34,448 nt of DNA from an uncultured Lachnospiraceae bacterium. Lineage in GTDB: Bacteria; Bacillota; Clostridia; Lachnospirales; Lachnospiraceae. The notes below the pieces were generated by a model. That model was not told the DNA's origin. It saw only the letters and a program-made list of their open reading frames with translations, and ran no database searches. A program made the position numbers and the translations under genes. Below, piece by piece: positions 24,459 through 34,338 of this stretch; position 1 is the first letter of the stretch, and every line of letters starts with the position of its first letter. Location of the stretch: positions 1 through 34,448 of the forward strand of contig CANRWO010000039.1 in assembly GCA_947643615.1 (NCBI GenBank), read 5' to 3'.

Positions 24459-25565
24459 GTGGGAACGGATGAAAACAGAGTGGCAGACAATCATACAGCG
24501 ACAGGAAAAAAAGACATAAAATCAATGTCCCTGGCGGAATTGCAGGACGACCTGGGGCAGAGGGGTGAGAAGCCTTTCCGTGGGAAACAGATCTATCAGT
24601 GGATGCATGTGAAGCTTGCAAGAGATTTTGGGGAGATGACGAATCTCTCTAAGGTATTGCGGGAAAACTGTGAATCGTGGTATACTTATACGTCGCTGAA
24701 AACATTGCGGGTCCAGGAATCCCGGATAGACGGCACGAAAAAGTTTCTGTTTGAGCTCTCCGACGGCAATGTGGTGGAGAGTGTCTGGATGAAGTACCGG
24801 CATGGAAACAGCGTATGTATCTCCTCCCAGGTGGGGTGCCGTATGGGATGCCGGTTTTGCGCCTCCACCCTGGACGGTTGGGAGCGGAACCTCCTGCCTT
24901 CTGAAATGCTGGACCAGATATACGCCATAACGCGGCATACCGGGGAGAGGGTGTCTAATGTGGTGGTCATGGGGACGGGAGAACCCCTGGACAATTACGA
25001 CAACCTGCTGCGTTTTATCCGTCTGCTGACGGACGGGAACGGACTGCATATCAGCCAGCGCAATGTGACCGTCTCTACCTGCGGTATTGTGCCCATGATG
25101 AGAAGGCTTGCGGAGGAGCATCTGCAAATCACCCTGGCGCTGTCCCTCCATGCACCTACGGATGAGAAACGAAGGGAACTGATGCCCATTGCGAAGCGCT
25201 ATTCCATTGCAGAACTGATGGAGGCCTGCAAATATTATTTTGAACAGACCGGCAGGAGGATCACCTTTGAGTATAGCCTGGTGGGCGGCGTCAACGACAC
25301 GCAGGAAGATGCGGAACAGCTTACGGCGCTGGCAAAACCCCTGAACTGCCATATCAACCTGATCCCGGTGAACCCCATCAGGGAGCGGGATTATGTGCAG
25401 TCCGATGCCGGAAAGGTACGTGCATTTCAAAATAAACTTGAAAAAAACAAAATTAATGGTACTATAAGAAGGGAAATGGGCAGGGATATCGACGGCGCCT
25501 GTGGGCAACTGCGGCGCAGGCATATCGGTTCACTGCCGGATTCGGAGGGAGTCGGACGTGCTTAA
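24459..25565 (+). CDS. rlmN: 23S rRNA (adenine-2503-C2)-methyltransferase RlmN
   Basis: Radical SAM enzyme methylating C2 of A2503 in 23S rRNA and A37 of some tRNAs. The cluster motif CRMGCRFCAS, GTGEPLDNYDN and SLHAPTDEKR are present. The second catalytic Cys lies in the C-terminal DIDGACGQLRR. The N-terminal GEKPFRGKQIYQWMHVK block is typical. The start is uncertain: the GTG at 24459 overlaps a GC hairpin (CGCCGG/CCGGCG, 24442-24459) and has no clear Shine-Dalgarno; GTG 24480 is an alternative seven residues later. The 3' end overlaps the phosphatase gene by eight bases, indicating coupled translation. Confidence 0.94.
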   Translation: MGTDENRVADNHTATGKKDIKSMSLAELQDDLGQRGEKPFRGKQIYQWMHVKLARDFGEMTNLSKVLRENCESWYTYTSLKTLRVQESRIDGTKKFLFELSDGNVVESVWMKYRHGNSVCISSQVGCRMGCRFCASTLDGWERNLLPSEMLDQIYAITRHTGERVSNVVVMGTGEPLDNYDNLLRFIRLLTDGNGLHISQRNVTVSTCGIVPMMRRLAEEHLQITLALSLHAPTDEKRRELMPIAKRYSIAELMEACKYYFEQTGRRITFEYSLVGGVNDTQEDAEQLTALAKPLNCHINLIPVNPIRERDYVQSDAGKVRAFQNKLEKNKINGTIRREMGRDIDGACGQLRRRHIGSLPDSEGVGRA

Positions 25566-26292
25566 GACGTTTTCCATAACCAATATCGGTAGAAAGAGAA
25601 AAGTGAACCAGGACTTTGTCTATACTTCAGAGCAGCCTGTGGGCAAGCTGCCCAATGTTTTCATTGTGGCTGACGGCATGGGCGGGCATAAGGCCGGGGA
25701 TTATGCTTCCAAGGTCACGGTGGAGACAATTGTGGCAGAAATCCTGAAATCCGAAGAGGCAGAGGCTGCCGTTGTTTTAGAGCAGGCCATTAAGACTGCC
25801 AACACGCTGATCCGTAAGTGTGCGGAGGAATATCCCGAAATGGAAGGCATGGGGACTACTGTGGTAGCGGCTACCTGTGACGGGGACGTCCTGCGGGTTG
25901 CCAATGTGGGCGACAGCAGGCTTTATATTGCAAATAACAAGGAAATCAGGCAGATCACCAGGGATCATTCGCTGGTGGAAGAGATGGTGCGCATGGGAGG
26001 TATCGCCCGGGAGGAAGCGCGCAACCATCCGGATAAAAATATCATTACCCGAGCCGTGGGAGCGGATGATGCCGTAAAACCGGATTTTTTTACGGTAAGG
26101 CTGAATCGCGGCGATATTGTCCTGATGTGTACGGACGGCCTGACCAATATGCTGGAGGATGAGGAGATCCGTATGATCCTGGAGGAATCCAGGGATATGG
26201 TGGAAAAGGCGGAAGAGTTGGTAAAGGCTGCCAACGAGAAAGGCGGTAAGGACAACATCAGTGTTATTTTGATAGATCCGTTGTCTGCATAG
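25558..26292 (+). CDS. prpC: PP2C-type Ser/Thr protein phosphatase (PrpC/Stp)
   Basis: Metal-dependent phosphatase that reverses phosphorylation by the PASTA kinase encoded next. Motifs: RKRKVNQD (N-terminal, with the family Asp-binding pattern), VADGMGGHKAGDYAS (metal Asp and Gly), GMGTTVVAA, VANVGDSRLY, RDHSLVEEM, LMCTDGLTNML and GKDNISVILID (last metal Asp/Asn). Length is 244 aa, standard. Start: GTG 25558 after GGAGGG, eight-base spacing, inside the end of rlmN; a longer in-frame start at 25501 has no support. The kinase gene starts 50 bases downstream. Confidence 0.95.
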   Translation: MLKTFSITNIGRKRKVNQDFVYTSEQPVGKLPNVFIVADGMGGHKAGDYASKVTVETIVAEILKSEEAEAAVVLEQAIKTANTLIRKCAEEYPEMEGMGTTVVAATCDGDVLRVANVGDSRLYIANNKEIRQITRDHSLVEEMVRMGGIAREEARNHPDKNIITRAVGADDAVKPDFFTVRLNRGDIVLMCTDGLTNMLEDEEIRMILEESRDMVEKAEELVKAANEKGGKDNISVILIDPLSA

Positions 26293-26342
26293 CGTGACAG
26301 CCGGCTATGCCAGATGCGTTTAACATAGAATGGAGAAGATGT

Positions 26343-28451
26343 ATGATCAAGATTGGAATGATGATAGGCGAGCGGTATGAGATCCTGGAAAAGATCGGAA
26401 CCGGCGGCATGTCAGATGTATATAAAGCGAAGGACCACAAGCTGAACCGTTTTGTGGCGGTCAAAGTCCTGAAACAGGAGTTCAGTGAAAATGCCAACTT
26501 TGTGTCCAAATTCCGTATCGAGGCACAGGCTGCGGCAGGCTTGATGCATTCGAATATTGTAAATGTCTATGATGTGGGGGAAGAGAACAGCATCTATTAT
26601 ATTGTCATGGAGCTGGTAGAAGGCATTACATTAAAGAAATATATCGAGAAAAAGGCAAGGCTTTCCTACAAGGAGGCGGTGAGCATTGCCATCCAGGTGA
26701 GCATGGGAATTGAAGCGGCCCATAATAACCACATTATCCACAGGGACATTAAGCCTCAGAATATCATGATTTCCAAGGACGGGAAGGTAAAGGTGACGGA
26801 CTTTGGCATTGCAAAGGCAGCCACCAGCAATACCATCACTTCCAATGTCATGGGATCGGTACATTATACATCGCCGGAACAGGCAAGGGGCGGTTACAGT
26901 GACGAGAAGAGCGACATTTATTCCCTGGGCATCACCATGTTTGAAATGCTCACCGGGAGGGTGCCCTTTAACGGGGAAACTACGGTGGCAATAGCCATAA
27001 AGCATATACAGGAGGAGATGCCCTCACCGGCGGAATATGTGCCGGAAATCCCCGGCAGCGTGGAGAGCATCGTCTTAAAATGCTGCCAGAAATCGCCGGA
27101 CCGCCGTTACCAGAGTATGCAGGAGCTGCTTGCCGACCTGAAGCAGTCCCTGCTCAACCCGGACGAGGATTTTGTGACCCAGAACGACCCGGATATGGAC
27201 GGCGGGACCCGCATGATCACCGAGAACGATATGGCCCAGATCAAGCGGAGGGTTGTGTACCAGGATCCCCCGGAGGAGGCCATGAGGCTTCTGTCGGATA
27301 CGGAGGCCATGTATGAGGGGGAGGAGCTGGAAGAAGAGGAAGAGGACGAATATGATTATAACCCCCGTGTGGAAAGAGTGACTACGGTGCTGGCCATCCT
27401 TGCCGGTATTGTGATCTGCGTCATTATTATCATTCTTGCCGTGAAGGTTTTCGGCGGAAACGGGGAAGAAAAGGATCACAGCAGTCCCATCATTACCTCC
27501 GAAGAATCTTCCACACAAAGTTCCGCCGTAGAATATGTTAAAATGCCGGATGTCAAGGGCATGAATGTGGAAGACGCGAGGAATACCCTGACAAACCTGG
27601 GAATCCGGGCGGAGGTGAAATACGAGGAATCCGACACCATAGATGTGGGTGTGGTGATCAGCGCCAACGTTGAGAACGGGGATGACGTGGCAGTGGGCAG
27701 CACGGTTGTGCTAACTGCAAGCGCAGGCCCTTCCGGGGTGGAGGTTCCCGATGTAGTGGAAAGCACCTTCGAGGAGGGGCAGAACAGTCTCACATCCCTG
27801 GGGTTTGCCGTGACGAAGATGGAAGCATATTCCGATACCATAGAGGAGGGAGTGATCGTCTCCCAGTCCCCTGTGGCAGGCACGAAAGCGCCCCAGGGCA
27901 GCAATATCACGGTGACGGTCAGCCTCGGCAAGGAGGAGGTCAAGCTGCAGGTGCCGAACCTGATCGGGAAGTCGGAAGAGGACGGCACCTTTGAGGCCGT
28001 GGAAGCCGGGTTGGAGATCGGCAGCATATCCTATGTGTTTAACTCCGAGTACCCGGAAGGGCAGATCTGTTACCAAAGCTTCTCCTACGGTTCCTATGTG
28101 GATCCGGGGACGGTTTTGGATATCAAAGTAAGCAAGGGGCCGGAGACCCACACGTATAAATGTAACACCAGCATTGAGGCTCCTACTAAGGAGGAAGCGC
28201 CGGACTATGTGGCAGGGACTCCTGTGGTGGTGACCCTGATTACGGATGAGAACCAGGTGCTGGTGGAGACCACTACGGCTGCTTTCCCTGTGGCCACAAA
28301 TGTTTCAGGTATTAAGTGTTCTGCAGGGACGGTGACGCTGGTTTATACGGTGACGGGGGAACCTACCATCAATCCGGAAACGGGGGAGACGATTCCCGGG
28401 CAGCAGGAGGAGAAAGTAGTGCACAGAAGAGTGGAATTTACGGTGGAATAG
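26343..28451 (+). CDS. prkC: PASTA-domain Ser/Thr protein kinase (PrkC/Stk)
   Basis: Membrane kinase sensing cell-wall fragments. The kinase domain (about 5-270) has GTGGMSDVY, catalytic Lys in VAVKVLK (about 40), HRDIKPQN (about 133) and DFGIAK (about 153), with the activation loop after it. An acidic juxtamembrane linker (EELEEEEEDEYDYN) precedes one membrane helix (VLAILAGIVICVIIIILAVKVFGG, about 350-372). About three PASTA repeats follow outside (VKMPDVKGMNVEDARNTL, VEVPDVVESTFEEGQ, LQVPNLIGKSEEDG), then a C-terminal beta-rich tail. 702 aa. Start: ATG 26343 with GGAG seven bases upstream, not ATG 26307. Gene order phosphatase-kinase-rsgA is the usual one. Confidence 0.95.
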   Translation: MIKIGMMIGERYEILEKIGTGGMSDVYKAKDHKLNRFVAVKVLKQEFSENANFVSKFRIEAQAAAGLMHSNIVNVYDVGEENSIYYIVMELVEGITLKKYIEKKARLSYKEAVSIAIQVSMGIEAAHNNHIIHRDIKPQNIMISKDGKVKVTDFGIAKAATSNTITSNVMGSVHYTSPEQARGGYSDEKSDIYSLGITMFEMLTGRVPFNGETTVAIAIKHIQEEMPSPAEYVPEIPGSVESIVLKCCQKSPDRRYQSMQELLADLKQSLLNPDEDFVTQNDPDMDGGTRMITENDMAQIKRRVVYQDPPEEAMRLLSDTEAMYEGEELEEEEEDEYDYNPRVERVTTVLAILAGIVICVIIIILAVKVFGGNGEEKDHSSPIITSEESSTQSSAVEYVKMPDVKGMNVEDARNTLTNLGIRAEVKYEESDTIDVGVVISANVENGDDVAVGSTVVLTASAGPSGVEVPDVVESTFEEGQNSLTSLGFAVTKMEAYSDTIEEGVIVSQSPVAGTKAPQGSNITVTVSLGKEEVKLQVPNLIGKSEEDGTFEAVEAGLEIGSISYVFNSEYPEGQICYQSFSYGSYVDPGTVLDIKVSKGPETHTYKCNTSIEAPTKEEAPDYVAGTPVVVTLITDENQVLVETTTAAFPVATNVSGIKCSAGTVTLVYTVTGEPTINPETGETIPGQQEEKVVHRRVEFTVE

Positions 28452-28454
28452 CAG

Positions 28455-29354
28455 ATGCGCGGAAAGATCATCAGGGGAATAGCAGGTTTCTATTATGTCC
28501 ATGTATTCGGAGAAGACGGGGACGGCCCGGAAGCGGGGATATATGAGTGTAAGGCCAAGGGGATTTTCCGGAAGGACGGCAGGAAGCCTCTGGTAGGCGA
28601 CAATGTGGAGATGGATGTATTGGACGGGGAACAGCGCCTGGGAAACATCAGGGAGCTGCTTCCCAGGCACAGTGAGCTGGTCCGCCCCGCCGTGGCGAAC
28701 ATCGACCAGGCGGTGGTGATATTTGCCATTGCCAGTCCCAGTCCTAACTTTAACCTGCTGGACCGTTTCCTGATTATGATGCAGCAGCAGGGGATCCCCA
28801 GTATTATCTGTTTCAACAAGCAGGACCTGGACAGGGAGGGGGAAGGGCAGCTGTACCGGGAAATTTATGAGGGGTGCGGCTTTCAGGCCATCTCCGTCAG
28901 CGTCCGTGAACAGCAGGGGATCGAAGAGCTGAAAGAGCTTCTGCAGGGTAAGACCACTGCGGTGGCGGGACCCAGCGGCGTGGGGAAATCCTCTATCGTC
29001 AACTGCCTGCAGTCCAATATTACCATGGAAACAGGCCAGGTCAGCAGGAAGATCGAGAGGGGAAAACATACCACCAGGCATACGGAGCTGATTGCAGCCG
29101 GAGGGGACACCTATATACTGGATACCCCCGGATTCAGTTCCCTGGGATTGTTCGGGTTGGAAAAAGAGCAATTGGGGAGGTATTTCCCCGAATTTGCGGA
29201 GTATGAAAAATACTGCCGTTTCGGGGGATGCGCCCATATTAACGAGCCTGTCTGCGGCATCAAGGATGCGGTGGCAGAGGGCAGGATCAGCCAAATGCGG
29301 TACGGCAATTACTGCCTGCTGTATGAGGAGCTGAAAAATAAAAAAAGATTTTGA
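28455..29354 (+). CDS. rsgA: Ribosome small-subunit biogenesis GTPase RsgA
   Basis: Circularly permuted GTPase that helps late 30S maturation. An N-terminal OB fold comes first, then the permuted G motifs: G4 FNKQD (about 119-123), G1 GPSGVGKSS (about 171-179) and G3 DTPGFSSLG (about 223). A C-terminal zinc knuckle C-RFGG-C-AHINEPV-C (about 254-267) ends the protein. 299 aa. Starts three bases after the kinase stop. In many clostridia rpe and a thiamine pyrophosphokinase follow; here a terminator follows instead. Confidence 0.95.
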   Translation: MRGKIIRGIAGFYYVHVFGEDGDGPEAGIYECKAKGIFRKDGRKPLVGDNVEMDVLDGEQRLGNIRELLPRHSELVRPAVANIDQAVVIFAIASPSPNFNLLDRFLIMMQQQGIPSIICFNKQDLDREGEGQLYREIYEGCGFQAISVSVREQQGIEELKELLQGKTTAVAGPSGVGKSSIVNCLQSNITMETGQVSRKIERGKHTTRHTELIAAGGDTYILDTPGFSSLGLFGLEKEQLGRYFPEFAEYEKYCRFGGCAHINEPVCGIKDAVAEGRISQMRYGNYCLLYEELKNKKRF

Positions 29355-29362
29355 GCCATAAG

Positions 29363-29400
29363 GGGCCAAATCGGGTATATTCGACCGATTTGGCCCTTTT
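29363..29400 (+). terminator. Strong rho-independent terminator after rsgA
   Basis: A perfect 12-bp stem GGGCCAAATCGG (29363-29374) / CCGATTTGGCCC (29385-29396) with a 10-base loop and a T run (29397-29400). It closes the housekeeping block. Confidence 0.92.
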
Positions 29401-29442
29401 GTGCAATGTATACCCTAAAAAATGCAAACCGTGCCAAAGTTA

Positions 29443-29471
29443 TTCGATTTTCGACTATAAAGTAATATGAT
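29443..29471 (+). promoter_or_regulatory. Candidate promoter of the chemoreceptor gene
   Basis: TTCGAT (29443-29448), a 17-base spacer and TATGAT (29466-29471). The -10 is good and the -35 weak. No clear motility-sigma (TAAA-N15-CCGATAT) promoter is seen. Confidence 0.4.
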
Positions 29472-29513
29472 TCATATAGTGTATTTTATCCTAAGGAATC
29501 GAGGTATATAGTC

Positions 29514-31514
29514 GTGTTAAAAACAATTAAGGGCAGGCTGACAGCCAGTGTGACTGGCATCGTGGTGGCGAGTATCCTGCTGACTACGGCGGGAATCGTG
29601 GCCGTTGCGGGCAGGAGGATGATCCAGGAACAGAAGGAGGCGCTGCAGCTGAATGCGGACAAATACGCAGAGGAAATCAATACCTGGATCGAAAACGAGA
29701 AGATGCTGGCGTCGGGAACTGCATCCAGCGTCCAGGCAGGAGGAAACACGGACACGGAATTTGCCCAGGCGGTAGTGGATATCCATGCGGCAGGCAGGAC
29801 GGAACTCCTGAATCTGTACTGCGGGACGAAGGACGGCAGGTTCATCCAGTCCAACAGGGAGGCGGCCATTCCGCCCGGCTATGATCCGGTGGAGCGCGGA
29901 TGGTATCAGCAGGCGGCAGAAAAAGGCGATGTGATCGTGACGGACCCGTACTGGGACGTGGTGACGGGACAGATGTGTACTACCATCGCGGCGCCGGTAT
30001 ACATAGAAGGTGAGCTTGCGGGCGTCATCGGCCTGGACGTGACATTGGGCACGGTGACGGATCTCACGGGAAGCATCAGCTATGCCCCGGGGGTGTACGG
30101 TTTTCTGGCGGACAGCAGCGGACAATATGTGGCCCATGAGAATAAGGACTTTGAACCCACCGAAAATACGGCGGTGGCAGTGTCGGATATCATGCCCGGA
30201 CTGCAGGGAATCATGGAAGGGACGGAGAACCGTGTGGTAAAGCTTGCGGATTATGACGGCAGTGAATGCTATTTTGCGGCGGCGGAGATCCTTGGCAGCG
30301 CCTGGAAACTGGGAGTGGTAGTGCCTGCGGCGAATGTGTGGAGTTCCCTTACGGCGATGATTATGGTAGCGGCAGCCATTGCCCTTGTGATCATCGTTTT
30401 TGTGGTATTATTCATGGCCGGCCTGATCGGAAGGATGCTTGCGCCCATTCAGGTGCTGAAGCAGTTTGCCTCAGGGGATTTCTCTGAAAACACGGTCAGT
30501 CCAAAAGGAATCCCGGAACAGTATAAAAACGAGACAGAACAGATCCGTACCGCTACAGTGGAGGTAAAGCAGCAGATCCGGGAAATCATCCTGAACACCA
30601 AGCAGGAGGCGGAAAAGATCGGAAACATTGCGGAGGAAACGTCTGTGAAAATGACGGTATTGGACCGGAATATCTCAGACATTACGGAGCTGGCGGGGCG
30701 TGTTAAGGGACAGACTTCACAGGCAAGGGAGCTGGCGGAAAATATCAAGAACAACGGCCAGGAGCTCGGCGGAGCCATAGAGAATGTGGCCAGGAAGGCG
30801 GAAGAAGCAGCCCGGCAGTCCGGAGGTATTATGGAACGGGCAGGCAGACAGCGTGAGGTCTCCGGGAAGTCGGCCGATGAAGCCGTGAAGCTTTACCAGA
30901 GGACAAGGGGGGACTTGGAGAGGGCAATCACGGACAGCGGCCGGGTGAGGGAAATCGATACTTTGACGGAGGAAATCCTTGCCATCAGCTCACAGACCAA
31001 TCTTTTGGCGCTGAACGCCTCCATAGAGGCGGCACGGGCCGGGGAAGTGGGGCAGGGTTTTGCTGTGGTGGCCGAGGAGATACGGCAGCTGGCGGACAAT
31101 TCAAAGCAGGCGGTGGATAAGATCCGCAATGTGACGGAGAGCGTGGTGGGGAACGTGGAATTCCTGTCAGAGTGCTCCGATAAGCTTCTGAAGTTTATGA
31201 ATGAAAAGGTGATGGATGACTATAGGGGCATGACCGAGCTTGCGGAAGTCTATCAGAAGGATGCGGAATTTTACAATGCTATCTCCGGCGAACTGGGTGT
31301 TTCATCCCAGGAAATGAGCTCCAGTATGAGCGGGATCAACGAATCCATTGCGTCGATCACTGAGCTGGTGCGCAGTATTGCGGATTATATGGAGGACATG
31401 GAACGCTCCGCAGAGGCGTCCAACGGAAATTCCGAGGCGGTGGTAGGGCAGATGGAAGAGCTGTCCCGGCTGAGCGGTGTCCTGAACCGGACAGTTGCGT
31501 CTTTTAAAGTGTGA
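29514..31514 (+). CDS. Methyl-accepting chemotaxis protein with extracellular Cache sensor
   Basis: Transmembrane chemoreceptor. One helix lies near residues 10-32. About 240 residues of dCache_1-type sensor follow, with [21 protein letters not shown], and [32 protein letters not shown] as the typical Cache core. A second helix (about 281-305), a short HAMP-like linker and a coiled-coil signalling domain complete it. The kinase-contact tip [19 protein letters not shown] (about 492-510) is highly conserved and [15 protein letters not shown] follows. The ligand is unknown; Cache receptors of this kind often bind amino acids or small acids. Start: GTG 29514 with GAGG nine bases upstream. No flagellar or other chemotaxis genes are in the window. 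Confidence 0.92.
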   Translation: MLKTIKGRLTASVTGIVVASILLTTAGIVAVAGRRMIQEQKEALQLNADKYAEEINTWIENEKMLASGTASSVQAGGNTDTEFAQAVVDIHAAGRTELLNLYCGTKDGRFIQSNREAAIPPGYDPVERGWYQQAAEKGDVIVTDPYWDVVTGQMCTTIAAPVYIEGELAGVIGLDVTLGTVTDLTGSISYAPGVYGFLADSSGQYVAHENKDFEPTENTAVAVSDIMPGLQGIMEGTENRVVKLADYDGSECYFAAAEILGSAWKLGVVVPAANVWSSLTAMIMVAAAIALVIIVFVVLFMAGLIGRMLAPIQVLKQFASGDFSENTVSPKGIPEQYKNETEQIRTATVEVKQQIREIILNTKQEAEKIGNIAEETSVKMTVLDRNISDITELAGRVKGQTSQARELAENIKNNGQELGGAIENVARKAEEAARQSGGIMERAGRQREVSGKSADEAVKLYQRTRGDLERAITDSGRVREIDTLTEEILAISSQTNLLALNASIEAARAGEVGQGFAVVAEEIRQLADNSKQAVDKIRNVTESVVGNVEFLSECSDKLLKFMNEKVMDDYRGMTELAEVYQKDAEFYNAISGELGVSSQEMSSSMSGINESIASITELVRSIADYMEDMERSAEASNGNSEAVVGQMEELSRLSGVLNRTVASFKV

Positions 31515-31632
31515 AGATTCGTACATCAGTGAAATGATTTTCCAAACTGGTGCGCCGGTACAGCGTTGCCTGATATCAAGGGGATTGGGCAATGCTGTAA
31601 CAGGTACATGAGATGGGGGGAGGCTTTGGTTT

Positions 31633-32943
31633 ATGTTAGGAGGTTCTGTACATATAGCGCTCATTCGGTTTATAATCAGTCTTACAGGAACTGTCATTTT
31701 GTTTTCCATGATGAGCCGGCCCAGGTTCAATGCAAAGAAGACGGTGATCTGCTATGGCATTTTTGAAACGGTCCTGATTGCGGCGGCATGCGTCTGGTAT
31801 GTGATAGACTGGGAAAGCTGTGTGAGGATAGTGGCATTTGTAATGTATATCAGCTTTGGGGTATTTGCCATATATATGAGCGCTGATCCCATCGGACTGT
31901 CCCTGTACAAGCTGGCTCTGAACTTTTATCTGTTGGCAGTATTCATGGTGGGGGGACTTGAAATTTCTATCCTGTTTTTTAACAGGAATGTATGGGCGGA
32001 TATTATCATCCGCATATTGCTCCTGCTGGTAATGGCGCTGTTCCTTGACCGGAAGGTGAAGGATACCGTCAGGGGATTCAGTTATTATGTGGAGAATGAG
32101 CTGGACGGTTTCAGCGCCGCCATTATGACGATCAGCATTTTGTTCGGGATCGGGTTTATTTTTAATCCGAATCTCGGGGAGCATACCCCATACCGCCTGT
32201 TCCAGATATTTGTGAACTTTTTCCTGACGGGGGCCTTGCAGATGATTGCGTTTCGGCTCTATCTCCATATCGGCAGGGAGAAGGAGTACCAGAAGGAAAA
32301 CCAGCTGATGAAGATGAACCAGAGGCTGCTGGAAAGACAGATGGAGCTTTTGGAGGAATCGGTGGAGGACGGCAAAAGGATCCGTCATGACTTGCGGCAC
32401 CATAACGCTGTGATAGCAGAATTTGCCCGCCAAGGGCAGACAGAGGAGCTCCTGCAGTATCTAAGGGAACAGAGGGAAGCGATGGAGGAGGGCGCCCCAA
32501 AGAACATATGCGCCAACACTGCAGTCAGTAATATTCTCTCGGCGTATAGCAGAAAGGCGGAGAGGGAGCAGATCAGGGTTACCATGGATGTGGAATTGGG
32601 GAGGAATCTGAAAATCACCAACACCGACCTGGTGACGATTTTGGCAAATGCTTATGAAAATGCCATATATGGTTGCATGGATGTTAAGAAGGAATCGCCT
32701 GAGAGGGAATGCCTGATCCACTTGATGATTAAGAGAAAAAACTGCAAATTGGTCATATATTGCAGCAATACCTGTAAAACGGAAATAGAAATCAAAAACG
32801 GCCAGCCGAAGCCGGAAGCCACGGGAGGCATCGGGGTGCTGAGCATTATCAAGACAGCGAAGCAGTATGGAGGCGAGTATGATTTCAAAAATGACAACGG
32901 TGTATTTATATTCCGGCTGGTCATGAATGTACCCGCGTCATAA
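31633..32943 (+). CDS. GHKL sensor histidine kinase, second LytTR system
   Basis: AgrC-like kinase: about six hydrophobic helices in residues 1-205, a coiled-coil linker (QLMKMNQRLLERQMELLEESVEDG), the phospho-His block RIRHDLRHHNAVIAEF (about 249-264) and a GHKL ATPase domain with ILANAYENAIYG and GIGVLSI. Start: ATG 31633 lies nine bases after an unusually G-rich ribosome binding site GGGGGGAGG (31615-31623). The partner regulator starts 53 bases after the stop. The site's G run is complementary to the C run of the small RNAs at 16245 and 16416. Confidence 0.9.
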   Translation: MLGGSVHIALIRFIISLTGTVILFSMMSRPRFNAKKTVICYGIFETVLIAAACVWYVIDWESCVRIVAFVMYISFGVFAIYMSADPIGLSLYKLALNFYLLAVFMVGGLEISILFFNRNVWADIIIRILLLLVMALFLDRKVKDTVRGFSYYVENELDGFSAAIMTISILFGIGFIFNPNLGEHTPYRLFQIFVNFFLTGALQMIAFRLYLHIGREKEYQKENQLMKMNQRLLERQMELLEESVEDGKRIRHDLRHHNAVIAEFARQGQTEELLQYLREQREAMEEGAPKNICANTAVSNILSAYSRKAEREQIRVTMDVELGRNLKITNTDLVTILANAYENAIYGCMDVKKESPERECLIHLMIKRKNCKLVIYCSNTCKTEIEIKNGQPKPEATGGIGVLSIIKTAKQYGGEYDFKNDNGVFIFRLVMNVPAS

Positions 32944-32996
32944 TCCCCATAATATATATGAATTAGTGCGAGATGGAAGCGAAAGAGGTGCGGACG

Positions 32997-33725
32997 ATGT
33001 ATTTGATAGCGCTCTGTGATGACGAGAAAACAGACTTGGACAAGACGGAACAAATGCTGTATGATTATGGTAAGGCACACGGGGGATTGGAGCTTGGGGT
33101 GGAGCGGTTTGAGAGTGCGGGACAGCTCCTTGACAAAGTCAGGGAGAAAGGTTATGTGCCGGATCTGATCTTTATGGATATTTATATGCCTGACAAGCTG
33201 GGGATAGATGCCGCAAGGGAATTGCGCGATATGGGGGTCAATGGGAAGATTGTATTTCTGACCACCTCCAGGGAGCATGCATTGGATGCCTTTTCTGTGG
33301 ATGCGGCGCAGTACCTTGTTAAACCGGTGGCGAAGGAGGCGCTTTTTTCCATTCTCCGCCGCTTTTTGGAGGACGCGGAGGAAGAGCGCAGGAAGTACCT
33401 GATTTTGCGCATCGACGGCAAAACCAGGCGTGTGGCCCTGAGCAGCATTGTGTATTGTGAAGCCAACGGAAAAACACAGCATATCCATATGGTGGACAGC
33501 GCCCAATATGTGCTGCGGATCACTATGACAGAGCTGTACGAGATGATATCGCGCTATAAGGAATTTGTGAGGGTCGGAGTGGCTTATATTGTGAATATGG
33601 AGCATGTGGAAAGCTTTAATGCGCAGGAGCTTCAGATGGATATCGGCAAGAAGATATATTTGCCAAGGGGATCTTTCCAGACTTTAAGGGACAGGTATTT
33701 TGATTACTACTGTGGGGAAGAATGA
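32997..33725 (+). CDS. LytTR response regulator, second system
   Basis: Receiver domain (1-120) with CDDEK acidic pair, phospho-Asp in IFMDIYMP (about 59), LTTSREHAL and Lys in LVKPV. A LytTR domain follows (about 135-240: LSSIVYCEANGKTQHIHM, EFVRVGVAYIVNMEHVESF). 242 aa. Start: ATG 32997 with AGAGGTG six bases upstream; an in-frame ATG at 32973 would add eight residues. Follows its GHKL kinase on the same strand. No divergent small RNA-like repeat accompanies this pair. Confidence 0.92.
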   Translation: MYLIALCDDEKTDLDKTEQMLYDYGKAHGGLELGVERFESAGQLLDKVREKGYVPDLIFMDIYMPDKLGIDAARELRDMGVNGKIVFLTTSREHALDAFSVDAAQYLVKPVAKEALFSILRRFLEDAEEERRKYLILRIDGKTRRVALSSIVYCEANGKTQHIHMVDSAQYVLRITMTELYEMISRYKEFVRVGVAYIVNMEHVESFNAQELQMDIGKKIYLPRGSFQTLRDRYFDYYCGEE

Positions 33726-33753
33726 ATGCTCTAGAGTTACAGAGGTGACTTTT

Positions 33754-34338
33754 GTGATAAAAAAATTAAAATACGGCAATACAAATACATTCTTTATTCA
33801 AGAAACGGGTGATGGCTTGCTTATTGATACTGACTTTGCCGGGACATTACATGCATTTTATAAAGCAATTAAAGAAAATGATATCAGGATTAGCGATATT
33901 TCTTATTTTTTGGCTACACACTATCATCCTGACCATATTGGTTTAGTAAGTGAATTGATGAAGCAAGGAATAAAACTTTTGTTAATAGATACACAGAAAC
34001 CATATATTCATTATGCAGATGAGATTTTCAGAAGAGATAAGCGGTTAGATTATGAACCTATCAATATTCATAATGCAATCATTATCAGCAGTAAAAACAG
34101 TCGGGAATTTCTTGAAAATATGGGCATTGAGGGAGAAATTGTATCTACCCCAAGTCATAGTGAGGATAGCATATCTGTGATTTTGGATAATGGAACTTGT
34201 TTTGTTGGAGATTTAGAACCTATAGAATATCTTGAGGCTTATATTCACAATGTTGAATTGAAAAAAGATTGGCAACTTGTTATGAGTTATAATCCTAGAA
34301 TCATTTACTACGCTCACGCAAACGAAAAAATATTGTAA
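33754..34338 (+). CDS. Metallo-beta-lactamase-fold hydrolase, AT-rich
   Basis: MBL-fold protein with the metal-binding motif THYHPDHIG (HxHxDH), a downstream His in TPSHSEDS and an Asp in FVGDLEPIEY, so two metal sites are plausible. 194 aa, a minimal MBL domain; the substrate is unknown. Start: GTG 33754 has AGAGGTG six bases upstream; a longer frame from 33700 overlaps the regulator gene and is unlikely. The gene is strikingly AT-rich by eye (about one third GC against about half to the left) with AT-ending codons, suggesting acquisition from another genome. Its start lies only 28 bases after the response regulator stop. Confidence 0.82.
   Translation: MIKKLKYGNTNTFFIQETGDGLLIDTDFAGTLHAFYKAIKENDIRISDISYFLATHYHPDHIGLVSELMKQGIKLLLIDTQKPYIHYADEIFRRDKRLDYEPINIHNAIIISSKNSREFLENMGIEGEIVSTPSHSEDSISVILDNGTCFVGDLEPIEYLEAYIHNVELKKDWQLVMSYNPRIIYYAHANEKIL

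Noticed and set aside
28305..29369. A 354-residue minus-strand frame
   Set aside because: Antisense to rsgA and the end of the kinase gene; no domain features.
33700..33753. Longer N-terminus for the MBL protein from ATG 33700
   Set aside because: It overlaps the regulator gene, and the good ribosome binding site points to GTG 33754.
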